Origin: a virus
Virus record (IMG/VR): IMGVR_UViG_3300020383_000007
Location: 31,340-95,339 of that record
Length of the DNA stretch: 64,000 nucleotides
Strand: one strand, 5' to 3'
Under the pieces are notes generated by a model. That model had not been told where the DNA came from, made no database searches, and worked only from the letters and a program-made list of their open reading frames with translations. Made by a program: the position numbers and the translations under genes. This document shows, in pieces, positions 40,901-48,790 of this stretch. The stretch's first letter is position 1. The number at the start of each line of letters is the position of its first letter.

Positions 40901-41026
40901 CACGTTGTGGCTGGAGTTGTATCGGAACAACATGTTAAGTCTGACTATCAGAGATTCGTGAAAAGAAATCGATCTTTATCGTTTGATAGATCTAGCAAAA
41001 ATGTATATCAATTAATCGAGAGGTAA
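37901..41026 (+). CDS. Second LamG-domain tail fibre/adhesin
   Basis: 1,041 residues, AGTAGGAGATAAATA before ATG. Three LamG domains with the same signature: QWVHVTCIADSKEMGMYLNG (about residue 135-155), EWHHLTMSWN...HLHLDG (about 350-370) and GWHRLVMIRD...KMYLDG (about 940-965). The start ARWPLNGHARDIVGG parallels the preceding gene (YHLPLNGNLDEVISG), so the two fibres are diverged duplicates. The central 450 residues are different, beta-rich and Gly-rich. Likely glycan-binding tail fibre or side-fibre. Confidence 0.85.
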   Translation: MSLVARWPLNGHARDIVGGLDATRVSGSGLTWNTSPIGLGAQFNANDDRIIIPHDDYINNRCFGKSKEFSVSFFYYPISYSDYGCVIQKARAGSWSNSTMGVWIYSGGIRFIMGSDVSGNPSASYTAITKKPPVNQWVHVTCIADSKEMGMYLNGELVGRVDISTISHPRTSNDAPITIGPRYDNDGTYSSLRGVIADIKLYDHVLSKQEIMENGLGLMSHWPLTNPPINGEISGDCINSSNATLLPDYLYKGGIPGEITSYIEFTGTLNGGVSLPKDDFSQNSKWGSVSFWFKIDQLTNYKQWLWHTYVNRDRGTYISETGEIVGLVIRGGTDPSAGEFATGKTINVGEWHHLTMSWNISTGAIHLHLDGVLIHTENTGSWTDVENGDETTIGTSTVGGRTILGKVAHFKTFASPLSSHQVKLLYKKRTSMSMEGALNIENLDEGYDRIAAKGEFLVVDSGFYGDIPIYAYEDNTDLYIGGYKVATLSRGESYTLPTSMQSVGLSISAFGKPISIGGTRNCISTRWAGKAFGVWVDRDPGEIVIFAPFSDATVEVVSTPFADATETISTITIPAGESHAVPNEIQYLYFIRSNVDICVYAMGVNYDNRPVYPASKELYGIASGHADLVSLTDGDVEVFGSDGSYVDYGFKRKNSGTGNVAATGGLYTGASSLIKATGLVCVHAQADSDGGEITPFITKDAMSTHFLLPSDCDFVAFVGLEDNVAVKHLDTNMIEQQSTTAISNGEGFPSKARLEGGLLAGHWIICDRPVYAIMQPTATDDETVLYGYNPDVDNVYREHIDKFSENGLFPQEYIAYLPLHSDVVDHGVNGLYHDSISKPVKSDRGFTFDGIDNYLMVLSNQEAADFIGQPETQSITIAMSFKSLGSLATSSASARLITRDASDYWAVGIDQTSGFPQRLRWWDASSAYSEVGAITDGWHRLVMIRDLNTNVGKMYLDGNLLGEFVASSGPGSSRPILIGANTEQQINNTGDAFYGDIEDVHVVAGVVSEQHVKSDYQRFVKRNRSLSFDRSSKNVYQLIER

Positions 41027-41030
41027 TAAG

Positions 41031-41450
41031 ATGGCTAATCTAAAAGATACCACGGTCAATGGTGAGTTGCGCGTGACGCGTGGTGTTAAAATGCTAGGGC
41101 CTCTCTTGAGGTTTTTCAAGAGTCCGACGTATGGTACTGGTGAGCCAATAGAATATGTTAAGGTCGTCGATACTGACGTCAATATCGGTGCCAATACGAA
41201 TATCCAATATAACTTAGGCGATTACGTTAGTGATGTTTCTAAGTTTGATATTCGAGGGGCTCGTATTGAAGTTACCGCCTTGGATACCGAAACGGGGTCT
41301 CCTACAAATGGCGACTACGTAAACTCAGAAGCAATGATCACTAAAGCTATCTCTGGTGGTAATGCTGTTAAACTACATAACTACTCTAACGCAACTGCTC
41401 AATGTAAGGTATATATCGCACTTCCCATTAAAGCAAGGGCTAATGCATGA
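41031..41450 (+). CDS. Small fibre-associated structural protein
   Basis: 139 residues, GAGAGGTAATAAG before ATG. It begins ANLKDTTVNGELRVTRGVK, a pattern often seen at the start of phage fibre/baseplate small proteins, then a beta-rich domain ending in CKVYIALPIKARANA. It sits between the LamG fibre and the Hint-containing fibre and overlaps the latter by four bases (ATGA), implying fixed stoichiometry. Could be a fibre connector or chaperone; no known family. Confidence 0.75.
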   Translation: MANLKDTTVNGELRVTRGVKMLGPLLRFFKSPTYGTGEPIEYVKVVDTDVNIGANTNIQYNLGDYVSDVSKFDIRGARIEVTALDTETGSPTNGDYVNSEAMITKAISGGNAVKLHNYSNATAQCKVYIALPIKARANA

Positions 41451-44400
41451 TAGTAAAACCGAATAAGGTACCGGGACACTACCCGGTACCCATCGACTTG
41501 AGATTAAAAGGCGAGTCGTTAGTAGACACTGTTGCATTGTCTAAAAACGCTGCGCCTCCGGCTAACTCTAAATACATCGGGTATGATGAGTTAACGCCAC
41601 CTAATCCATTTCTTGCTGTTACTCAAGATGGTAAAGGTAATGTTGTATATGACGGTGGTTTTCCTAAGTTCTACAATACTAGATCTTTACCTGCTGGAAC
41701 ACCTTTCAGTGAGTTGAATGCACAACATAAATTCCTTTGGAATGCTGTAAACTTTATTGCCAATAAGCAAAAGGTTGCATCTGGTAATAAGGAAGTGTTG
41801 TTAATTGGCGATCGAACTGCCGATAATTACTGGGTGAAGTCGACCATCGGTAATGGTTTTAAGACCACATTCACCAACGTCATTACGACGATGGGTTACA
41901 ATCTAACCATTAAGGATGCAAACGATTACGGTGGTATCATCGATGCGACCTTAAGTGAGTTGGAACAATACTGTTGCGTTATCTTCATGTCGTCTTGGTA
42001 TACAGACCAGCCAAAGATAACACAAGCATGTATCAATAACTTCCTGACATATCGTCAAAACGGTAGTGGTTTGTTTTTCATCACTGACCACGGTAACGTC
42101 ATTAATGATTTTGATACAGCAGTTAACGGTAGTTATAGTGGTTTCTTTAGAACTGCCAATGCCATTACGGTTAACTTTGGTGCTTGGTTCTCTGGGAACT
42201 ACGATAGAACGAGTGTAAATGTTGGTTACCTACGAAACAACTATGGCGATCACCCACTTTATAGTGGTTTGTCTGATGCTGAAAACATTTCTGCGGGTGG
42301 TAGTGAGTCTGAGGTTGTTTTGGCGAGTAATGACACATTCTCGGGTGATGCGATACCTGACATAAACATAAACTCTAGTGGCGTCAATACAGTCAACGTT
42401 TTATCAGTTACAAAAGATGGTGAGGTTGTCACTGAGCGATATCTATACACCATTGGTAGTAATCCGCTTGTTAGCGTTAAAACTCAAGGTACGAGAATTC
42501 CATTCGGTGGAACTATTGAGACCTATAAAAAGTTTGCTGACTTTGACTTCATCAATAACTTTCCTGAACTGGGTACGCTAGTGGGTGAAGTTTACATCGA
42601 TGGCGTTTATCTGGGTACGGTGAATATAGACGGTAATAGATCCACCTACAAGTGGATAACCGATCCATTGACACCGATTATATCTGGTAGCGATCTACGG
42701 CTTGAAATCATACAACCATATCGCTATACGTTAAATTGGACCATCAATCAGTTGAGTACTGGTTTTGGCGATGCTAGAAGTAAATGGCGGTTGTTTGATA
42801 CTGATTTCATAAAAGGTAGGGGTTTGGGTTTAATACGCAACATAAACTCTCACTTTGCCGAATCAATCAAACCGACATATCGTCCGGATAGCGCGAGTGT
42901 ACTTGATGATTTGGAAGTGTATGAAAGTGGTGAGGTTGACTTTGGATCAATCGAGGTTTACTTAGTTGGTGATTTTCAGGAGATATTCAACAACAGACTA
43001 TTCAGTCCAACCGAGAAAGTCACTGTGGTGAACAGAAACACTCGGGAGGTATATCTACCTACTGATAATGGTTGGGTTTTATCCGATAAGTCCGCTGGTG
43101 AACTTTTGGGCGTGGGAAGGACATTGATTGATAAGTACAATCGTTCCACTTACGTAACAACAGATCAACCTAGAGTTAACGTTACTTATCCAGAACAGAC
43201 ACCGCTTTACGATGACCAAAAGAAATATGGTTACTGTAGCATCGTCCAATCTCCGTATCTAACTTGGTGGGTTCCAATTGAAGTATTGACCGCCAAATGG
43301 ATCTGGGATAGAACTACAGCAGGTAGTACAGCTCCTGTAAATGAATCTGTACATTTAAGAAAGTGGTTCAATAGCCCCTATACTGGAACGGCAACTTTAA
43401 AAGTTGGTTGTGATGATGCTGTAAACGGTCTGTGGGTAAATGGTGAGCTGGTTAAATCTGGTAGTATAAACCATCAACTGGGTGAAACGCACACCATTAA
43501 CGTAAGGCAAGGCATGAATTTGATTCATGCAGAATGTTACAACAGTGGTGGACCTGCTGGTTTCTTAGCCTACATCTTAAGTAGAGATGGTGACTTACTT
43601 ACTAAGACCGATTCTAGTTGGTTGAAGTACTCGATCCCCAATAAGGACATTGGTGCCATTCGCGTTACTAACGATGACGATATATCGATTCCTTACGATG
43701 AAAATATGGTTTTATCGCCAGATGACGTCATTGAGTATGAAGTCGATTTTCGTTCCAATGGACCACCTGGTGGGTGTCTGGTATCTATACACTATTACAG
43801 GGATTCTGTTGGTGGTACACACCGTGGATTAGATATCTATAGTGGTAGCGGTAGTTCATCGTTAGCGGCTCACCTAATACATAATTGGGAAAGTTCTGGT
43901 GGCGATCAGGCCATTCGCATAAATACCGATGTGGGTGGTAATGGTTTTGTAGATGTCTGGGATAATCAATGGCACAATATTAAAGTTGTCTACGATGGTT
44001 CTAGATTGGAAAGTGGTTTGTCGATGTATGTCGACGGAGTAAAACAACCACTACAGACTGCTCCAGACAACCCAAGAGCGGGAAACCAGTCATTGTTGAA
44101 TGCTGGTGTTCTAAGTGCTAAAGGGGCACCCGTTAGAGTTGGGGGTAGAACTAATGTGGACGACACACCTTACTATCCATTAAATACGGGCGACTATAAG
44201 AACTTTAAGATAAAGCGCAATGGTGTAGTGATTGGTTACTACCCGATGCATGAGTCTTATAATGGTCGTTTCTTCGACTATGGTGTATATAGCGTCCATT
44301 CAGATGTTGCTCCACCAACGACCACATCATGGACGACTAGCTGGAATACGTCCAGATCTACCGAATGGACAACAAGTTGGACGAGTAATAAAACAACGAG

Positions 44401-45361
44401 TTGGACGACGTCGGTGGATACAAGTCGTGGTACATCACACACGACAAATTGGACAAGTAGCTATACCACAAGTTGGGGAACTTCAAGAGGAACAAGTCGT
44501 AGTACTACGATAAGTACATCTTGGAGTACATCAAGGACAACCACTTGGGATAGTAGTCGTACGACAAGTTATACTACTAGCTGGACTGGTAGTCGGACTA
44601 CGAGTCGGGTGGAATCTAAAACCACTAGTTGGACAACCAGTTGGTCGGGTAGTCGCAGTACTAGTCGAACTGAGTCTAGGACGACATCGTGGACTACGTC
44701 ATGGAGTGCCAGCAGAAGTACCAGTCGAACCACTAGTAAGAGTTACTCTCGTTCTACTTCGAAAGGTACTTCATGGACGACGAGTTGGACTGGTAGTCGT
44801 GGTACTAGTCGTAGTACTAGTAAGAGTACTTCTAAATTGACGAGTCGATCTACCTTTATCGGTCCTATCGACGTTTGTATTTCTTTAGATACTAAATTAA
44901 TGTTAGCGTCTGGGGAAACAATGGATGCGAGACACGTTAAAGTTGGTGATGTCCTTAAGGGTGTTGATATCGAAGGTATGATCGATGAATCAGACCCACG
45001 TTGGGAAAGTTGGTCTACTCGATATTTAGAAAACCCTAGGATAAAAGACGTAACTGTAAAACACGTTAGATTTGGGTCATTTAGGGCTATCTATCTCGTT
45101 AACAACAAGTTAGCTATAACCAAGCAACATAAGGTACTAGCTAAACACAACGGACGGTGGTCTTGGTGGGATATACGAGATATTGAACTTGGCGATATCA
45201 TGTTGGATCAAAACCTAGGTGAGGTAGAGGTAGAAAAATTAGACTATTTAGATGGTGACGTAGAAACCGTAACTATTGATGTTGAAGAGTCTGATACTTA
45301 CTTTGCTGGTGGGTTGTTGGTTCACAACATACCCGGTGGCGGAAGCCAAGTTAAGAGATAA
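41447..45361 (+). CDS. Tail fibre with tetrapeptide repeats and a C-terminal Hint autoprocessing domain
   Basis: 1,304 residues. Residues about 110-300 look like a flavodoxin or glutamine-amidotransferase-like fold (KEVLLIGDRTADNYW, CCVIFMSSWYTDQP, GSGLFFITDHGNV). Around 620-750 is a carbohydrate-binding-like beta domain (LKVGCDDAVNGLWVNGELVK), then a LamG domain to about 940. Residues 958-1137 are about 45 tetrapeptides of the form (T/S/G)-T-S-(W/R/K). A Hint domain fills 1144-1294: Cys1144 in VCISLDTKLML, a TxxH motif in AITKQHKVL, and a terminal VHN. Ten residues (IPGGGSQVKR) follow. It overlaps the previous gene by four bases; the next gene, 12 bases on, begins at once with the same tetrapeptides. 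Self-cleavage at Cys1144 would release the fibre from the Hint part. Confidence 0.88.
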   Translation: MIVKPNKVPGHYPVPIDLRLKGESLVDTVALSKNAAPPANSKYIGYDELTPPNPFLAVTQDGKGNVVYDGGFPKFYNTRSLPAGTPFSELNAQHKFLWNAVNFIANKQKVASGNKEVLLIGDRTADNYWVKSTIGNGFKTTFTNVITTMGYNLTIKDANDYGGIIDATLSELEQYCCVIFMSSWYTDQPKITQACINNFLTYRQNGSGLFFITDHGNVINDFDTAVNGSYSGFFRTANAITVNFGAWFSGNYDRTSVNVGYLRNNYGDHPLYSGLSDAENISAGGSESEVVLASNDTFSGDAIPDININSSGVNTVNVLSVTKDGEVVTERYLYTIGSNPLVSVKTQGTRIPFGGTIETYKKFADFDFINNFPELGTLVGEVYIDGVYLGTVNIDGNRSTYKWITDPLTPIISGSDLRLEIIQPYRYTLNWTINQLSTGFGDARSKWRLFDTDFIKGRGLGLIRNINSHFAESIKPTYRPDSASVLDDLEVYESGEVDFGSIEVYLVGDFQEIFNNRLFSPTEKVTVVNRNTREVYLPTDNGWVLSDKSAGELLGVGRTLIDKYNRSTYVTTDQPRVNVTYPEQTPLYDDQKKYGYCSIVQSPYLTWWVPIEVLTAKWIWDRTTAGSTAPVNESVHLRKWFNSPYTGTATLKVGCDDAVNGLWVNGELVKSGSINHQLGETHTINVRQGMNLIHAECYNSGGPAGFLAYILSRDGDLLTKTDSSWLKYSIPNKDIGAIRVTNDDDISIPYDENMVLSPDDVIEYEVDFRSNGPPGGCLVSIHYYRDSVGGTHRGLDIYSGSGSSSLAAHLIHNWESSGGDQAIRINTDVGGNGFVDVWDNQWHNIKVVYDGSRLESGLSMYVDGVKQPLQTAPDNPRAGNQSLLNAGVLSAKGAPVRVGGRTNVDDTPYYPLNTGDYKNFKIKRNGVVIGYYPMHESYNGRFFDYGVYSVHSDVAPPTTTSWTTSWNTSRSTEWTTSWTSNKTTSWTTSVDTSRGTSHTTNWTSSYTTSWGTSRGTSRSTTISTSWSTSRTTTWDSSRTTSYTTSWTGSRTTSRVESKTTSWTTSWSGSRSTSRTESRTTSWTTSWSASRSTSRTTSKSYSRSTSKGTSWTTSWTGSRGTSRSTSKSTSKLTSRSTFIGPIDVCISLDTKLMLASGETMDARHVKVGDVLKGVDIEGMIDESDPRWESWSTRYLENPRIKDVTVKHVRFGSFRAIYLVNNKLAITKQHKVLAKHNGRWSWWDIRDIELGDIMLDQNLGEVEVEKLDYLDGDVETVTIDVEESDTYFAGGLLVHNIPGGGSQVKR
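44318..44857 (+). repeat. Tetrapeptide-coding repeat tract 1
   Basis: About 45 tandem units of 12 bases encode (T/S/G/N)-T-S-(W/R/K/Y). The protein phase is strict while codons vary (ACG/ACA/ACT, AGT/TCG), so selection acts on the peptide. The same repeat recurs in the next two genes. Confidence 0.9.
44876..45328 (+). other. Hint (Hedgehog/intein) domain coding segment
   Basis: Codons 1144-1294. Block A starts at the Cys in CISLDTKLMLASGETMDARH; Block B has TKQH (TxxH); the last strands read VETVTIDVEESDTYFAGG, and the end is LLVHN. All residues needed for the N-S acyl shift and Asn cyclisation are present, but the residue after Asn is Ile, not Cys/Ser/Thr, so cleavage rather than protein splicing is expected. 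No homing-endonuclease insert: about 151 residues is the minimal size. Confidence 0.88.
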
Positions 45362-45372
45362 CGGGAGCTACT

Positions 45373-45936
45373 ATGGCAACAACGAGTTGGACGACGTCTT
45401 GGAGTACGTCTAAAGGTACGTCGTGGAATACAAGCGTTGGAAAAAGTAGGGGGACGAGTCGTTCCACGTCGAAGGGGACGTCTTGGAGTTCTAACGTAAC
45501 AACCTCTTGGACTACTCGATGGACAGCATCTCGCGGTACTAGCGTGACGACGTCGTGGTCGACGTCTTGGAACACTTCGGTTAGTTATAGTCGCTCGACA
45601 TCTAGGTCGACCGATAAAACAACTAGTTGGAGTACCAACGTTGCATATAATCGTACGACAAGCTATACGACGACTTGGTCTAATAGTCGAACGACAACAT
45701 GGAACACTAGTATAAGTACCACGATCACTACCTCATGGACAACTAGTTGGAATACGTCTAAAACTACTTCGGTGGCGAAGAGTAAGACAACGAACTATAG
45801 TACATCGTGGAATACTAGCTGGACTACATCTAAGACGACATCGGTTAGTGGTTCTAGGTTGACTTCAAGGACGACGACGTTTCAGACGTCTAAATCGACA
45901 TCGACTACATTAGGTATAAAGCAACTAACGCTGTGA
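45373..45936 (+). CDS. Protein made almost wholly of TTSW-type tetrapeptide repeats
   Basis: 187 residues, GGGAGCTACT before ATG, starting 12 bases after the Hint gene. From MATTSWTTSWSTSKGTSW on, nearly every fourth residue is W, R, K, V or Y with T-S before it, to the cap TTTFQTSKSTST and a short tail LGIKQLTL. Such periodicity without charge clusters predicts an extended or solenoid-like, probably oligomeric rod. It looks like the continuation of the preceding fibre after the Hint domain. The DNA shows no frameshift: the stop and new start are clean. Either a separate small fibre or a partner that joins the processed fibre. A hairpin terminator follows. Confidence 0.8.
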   Translation: MATTSWTTSWSTSKGTSWNTSVGKSRGTSRSTSKGTSWSSNVTTSWTTRWTASRGTSVTTSWSTSWNTSVSYSRSTSRSTDKTTSWSTNVAYNRTTSYTTTWSNSRTTTWNTSISTTITTSWTTSWNTSKTTSVAKSKTTNYSTSWNTSWTTSKTTSVSGSRLTSRTTTFQTSKSTSTTLGIKQLTL

Positions 45937-45942
45937 TATAGT

Positions 45943-45964
45943 AGGGAGGGCGAGTGCCCTCCCT
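45943..45964 (+). terminator. Hairpin after the repeat-only protein
   Basis: AGGGAGGGC (943-951), GAGT loop, GCCCTCCCT (956-964). T-tract weak (CTATGATGTCTTTA). Confidence 0.65.
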
Positions 45965-46024
45965 CTATGATGTCTTTAATCCTATGGCCAATGTATACCT
46001 ATATTAACGTTAATAGGGTGTTTT

Positions 46025-48736
46025 ATGAGTGAATTAAATTTCAAATACCCTCTAGATCTAACTGGTGTTGATTCTGTCAACCGGGTCTTAGGGGAAGGAC
46101 ACTCAATAGGCGAAGGTTTTAATCGACTAATCGTTCCTATTGAAGGTGCTTTTTATACCGACGGGTTGATTGTTCGAGATACCGTGAATGGCGGTGAACT
46201 TGTTCCTAAAGATCAATACCTACCTATTTTATTCTACCAAGAACCTTCCGAGCGAAGTGGTAAGGAAGTATGTTGTGCTATCGCTATCGTTGATCGTAGC
46301 GTTAGTACAGAAGTTGAGATTGAGTACCAAGCGGTAGGTGATGTTTACTCTAACATCACTAGTTTGATACTTGATAAAGTAACCGACATTAACCTCGATG
46401 ACTATAATCTCATCTGGGGTGATCTACTGGGAAACCTAGATGTTTTTCCCGGTGATGGCGATCTTAGAGAGTTGGGCGCAATATATGGCTTTGAGTTCGT
46501 AGCTAAAGCACTCAATGATTTAAGGGATGCGATCTTCTTTGGTGATATCGATGATCACGATCGATTAAAGCAAGTGATAGAAAATAAATATCAGTTAGCT
46601 TACAACAAAGCTGTCAACATCAATGATGAGGCTGAAGCCCATTATGCTCGCACTGACGATCCTCATGATGTTACTAAACATCAGATTGAGTTAGGTAAAG
46701 TTGACAATCATCCAACTGCATCGGTTGAAGATGATGTTCAGGGTACGAATAATCAGAAATATAGTACGCCTGCTGGTATTCGTGATTCTATTCGCATCAA
46801 CGCTATAGAGCCTTTGAATTCCCACATCAACAATACTGACGATCCTCATGATGTAACGCAAACGCAAATAGGTTTGTCTCGGTTGCATAACTGGTCGACT
46901 CCAGATAAAGCAACGGCTGAACTGGGTGAGTCTACCGAACACTACATGACGCCATTGTCGTTATCTCAAGCGATTGCGGCTCAACTTGGTGATGCGATAG
47001 AAGAACATGTAGCAAATAAGAGCAACCCACACCAAGTGACAAAAGCGCAAGTGGGACTATCACGTTTGGGTAACTATCCACCCGCTAGTGAAGCTGAAGC
47101 TGTCGAGGGTGTCCGGTATGATCGGTTAATAACTGTTAAGAATGCGGGCGATGCAATAAACGCTAGCGCTAAACCTCTTCTAGAGGAGCACGTTAACGAT
47201 TTCAATAACCCACATGAGGTTACTGCTGCTCAAGTAGGGTTGGGTAATGTGGATGATGTATCGTTTGCTCAAATGCAAAACCGATATATTGAGAAAGGGA
47301 AAGCATCGACCGTTACTGTTGTGGGACCAACTCAAGCTCTGCAAGGTGAAACTGTAGAATGGGTTATCACCAATTACGATATCTTTACCAATTATGATAT
47401 CTCCGGTGATTTCGGTGACCTTACAGTTAATGGTGATACCATCAGTAAAACTATTGATTCGTCAACACCAACGGGCGATCGGACGCTGTCTATTCGTGTG
47501 GGTAATAATACTCGTGAATTACCAATTAAGATCATTGGTCGTGGTGTTAATAAACCAAGTATCACTAGTCCGAATGATGATGCTCGCGGCATCTCACTTA
47601 ACACGACGATGACGAGTAGTTCATTTACAACAACACCTTCTGGTATCGATAGTCATGAGTCTAGTCAATGGCAACTATCTAAAGTAGTTGACTTTAGTAG
47701 TATTGCTGTCAACGAAACTGTGGGTGGTAGTGAACGTACAGCTTGGAGTACACCTACACTCGATAGAAACTCTGTGTATTATGCACGTGTTCGATATAAG
47801 GGTGCTGGATCTGGTTGGAGTCCTTGGTCTGATGTAATCATGTTTAAGACTGCCGATATCACAACGACTAGTTTCTCCACTAGTCGCACCACCGATAAGG
47901 CAACTAACTGGAATAGTAGTTACACTACTCAATGGCAGAGCTCTCGGGCAACGAGTCGTACGACTAGTCGTCAGACTGTTGTGGGTAATGTGTATACTAC
48001 TCAATATCAGACTAACTTCACTACAAGTTGGACTGGTAGTCGCAACACTAGTGTACCGCAATCTAAACAAACATCTAGAACGGTAAGTCGTACAACGAGT
48101 TGGACGACAACTTACTCAGTTAGTCGTAGTACTACGAAAACTACGAGTAGGTCAACTTCGGTGGCTACCACTAGAATTACATCGGTAACCACGTCAAGAA
48201 CTACGAGTAAGACTACGAGTAAGACTACTAACTACACCACTTCGTACATGTACGATGATGGTCGAAGCCCCAGTAGTTGTTTGCAGGGTTACTACGATGG
48301 TCCTTACTATAGATGTATGGAACCTGGTGTACCTAAGCGGACATATTACACTACGCAGAAATCTACTAGTTACACCACTTCTTGGACTACTAGTTGGAGT
48401 ACGAATAGATCAACATCCATTAGCGTCAATAAGACAACCTCTTGGAGTTATAGTGCCAACACCAGTGTGCAGACGACAGAAACGTTATCTCGCAATACTA
48501 GTTGGACTACGACATATACAACCAATTGGTCTGTCGATAGATCAACAGATGTTAATTATAGTCGCAGCACCAGTAGAACGACCGAACAAATATTGGACAA
48601 CAGTGATGTTCGTACAACATCATGGACCACCAATTATACTTCGTCGTGGACAAACTCTAGAACAACAGAGTCAGCCACAAATCGCACTACTGCTAAGACG
48701 ACAACGTTCCAAACTTCACGCCCAACCGAAGTTTAA
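46025..48736 (+). CDS. Tail fibre with phage fibre repeats, FN3-like domain and tetrapeptide repeats
   Basis: 903 residues, AATAGGGTG before ATG. The N-terminal 190 residues form a mixed attachment domain. Four fibre repeats of the (N/D)PH-V-T-Q-G-L type follow (DDPHDVTKHQIELGKVDN; DDPHDVTQTQIGLSRLHN; NPHQVTKAQVGLSRLGN; NPHEVTAAQVGLGNVDD), then an Ig-like domain (about 425-500) and an FN3-like domain (about 505-610, NSVYYARVRYKGAGSGWSPW). The last 290 residues are the TTSW/TTSR tetrapeptide repeat, interrupted once by a Cys-containing insert (SSCLQGYYDGPYYRCMEPG). It ends TTTFQTSRPTEV, almost the same cap as the 187-residue neighbour. Third member of the repeat family. Confidence 0.87.
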   Translation: MSELNFKYPLDLTGVDSVNRVLGEGHSIGEGFNRLIVPIEGAFYTDGLIVRDTVNGGELVPKDQYLPILFYQEPSERSGKEVCCAIAIVDRSVSTEVEIEYQAVGDVYSNITSLILDKVTDINLDDYNLIWGDLLGNLDVFPGDGDLRELGAIYGFEFVAKALNDLRDAIFFGDIDDHDRLKQVIENKYQLAYNKAVNINDEAEAHYARTDDPHDVTKHQIELGKVDNHPTASVEDDVQGTNNQKYSTPAGIRDSIRINAIEPLNSHINNTDDPHDVTQTQIGLSRLHNWSTPDKATAELGESTEHYMTPLSLSQAIAAQLGDAIEEHVANKSNPHQVTKAQVGLSRLGNYPPASEAEAVEGVRYDRLITVKNAGDAINASAKPLLEEHVNDFNNPHEVTAAQVGLGNVDDVSFAQMQNRYIEKGKASTVTVVGPTQALQGETVEWVITNYDIFTNYDISGDFGDLTVNGDTISKTIDSSTPTGDRTLSIRVGNNTRELPIKIIGRGVNKPSITSPNDDARGISLNTTMTSSSFTTTPSGIDSHESSQWQLSKVVDFSSIAVNETVGGSERTAWSTPTLDRNSVYYARVRYKGAGSGWSPWSDVIMFKTADITTTSFSTSRTTDKATNWNSSYTTQWQSSRATSRTTSRQTVVGNVYTTQYQTNFTTSWTGSRNTSVPQSKQTSRTVSRTTSWTTTYSVSRSTTKTTSRSTSVATTRITSVTTSRTTSKTTSKTTNYTTSYMYDDGRSPSSCLQGYYDGPYYRCMEPGVPKRTYYTTQKSTSYTTSWTTSWSTNRSTSISVNKTTSWSYSANTSVQTTETLSRNTSWTTTYTTNWSVDRSTDVNYSRSTSRTTEQILDNSDVRTTSWTTNYTSSWTNSRTTESATNRTTAKTTTFQTSRPTEV
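47863..48733 (+). repeat. Tetrapeptide-coding repeat tract 3
   Basis: About 70 units of the 12-base type encoding (T/S)-T-S-(W/R/Y/K). One non-repeat insert of about 40 codons lies near 48247-48360. Its similarity to the tracts at 44318 and 45373 gives direct repeats in one orientation over 4.4 kb, a substrate for recombination. Confidence 0.85.
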
Positions 48737-48748
48737 TATACGGCATAT

Positions 48749-48772
48749 GTGGGAGGGGTCAAACCCTCCCAC
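48749..48772 (+). terminator. Hairpin between convergent genes
   Basis: GTGGGAGGG (749-757), GTCAAA loop, CCCTCCCAC (764-772). It stands between the fibre gene and the converging minus-strand gene and may serve both, though T-tracts are short. Confidence 0.7.
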
Positions 48773-48790
48773 TATTATGTCTGTCTTACC

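Noticed and set aside
44876-45361. Full intein with protein splicing
   Set aside because: The residue after the final Asn is Ile, so there is no splicing nucleophile, and only ten residues follow before the stop.
45361-45373. Programmed frameshift or read-through joining the Hint fibre to the repeat-only gene
   Set aside because: The intervening bases have a clean stop, a strong GGGAGC site and a normal ATG; there is no slippery sequence.
44318-48733. CRISPR array or microsatellite expansion
   Set aside because: Units are 12 bases with no constant spacer structure, stay in reading frame and use varied codons; this is a peptide repeat.
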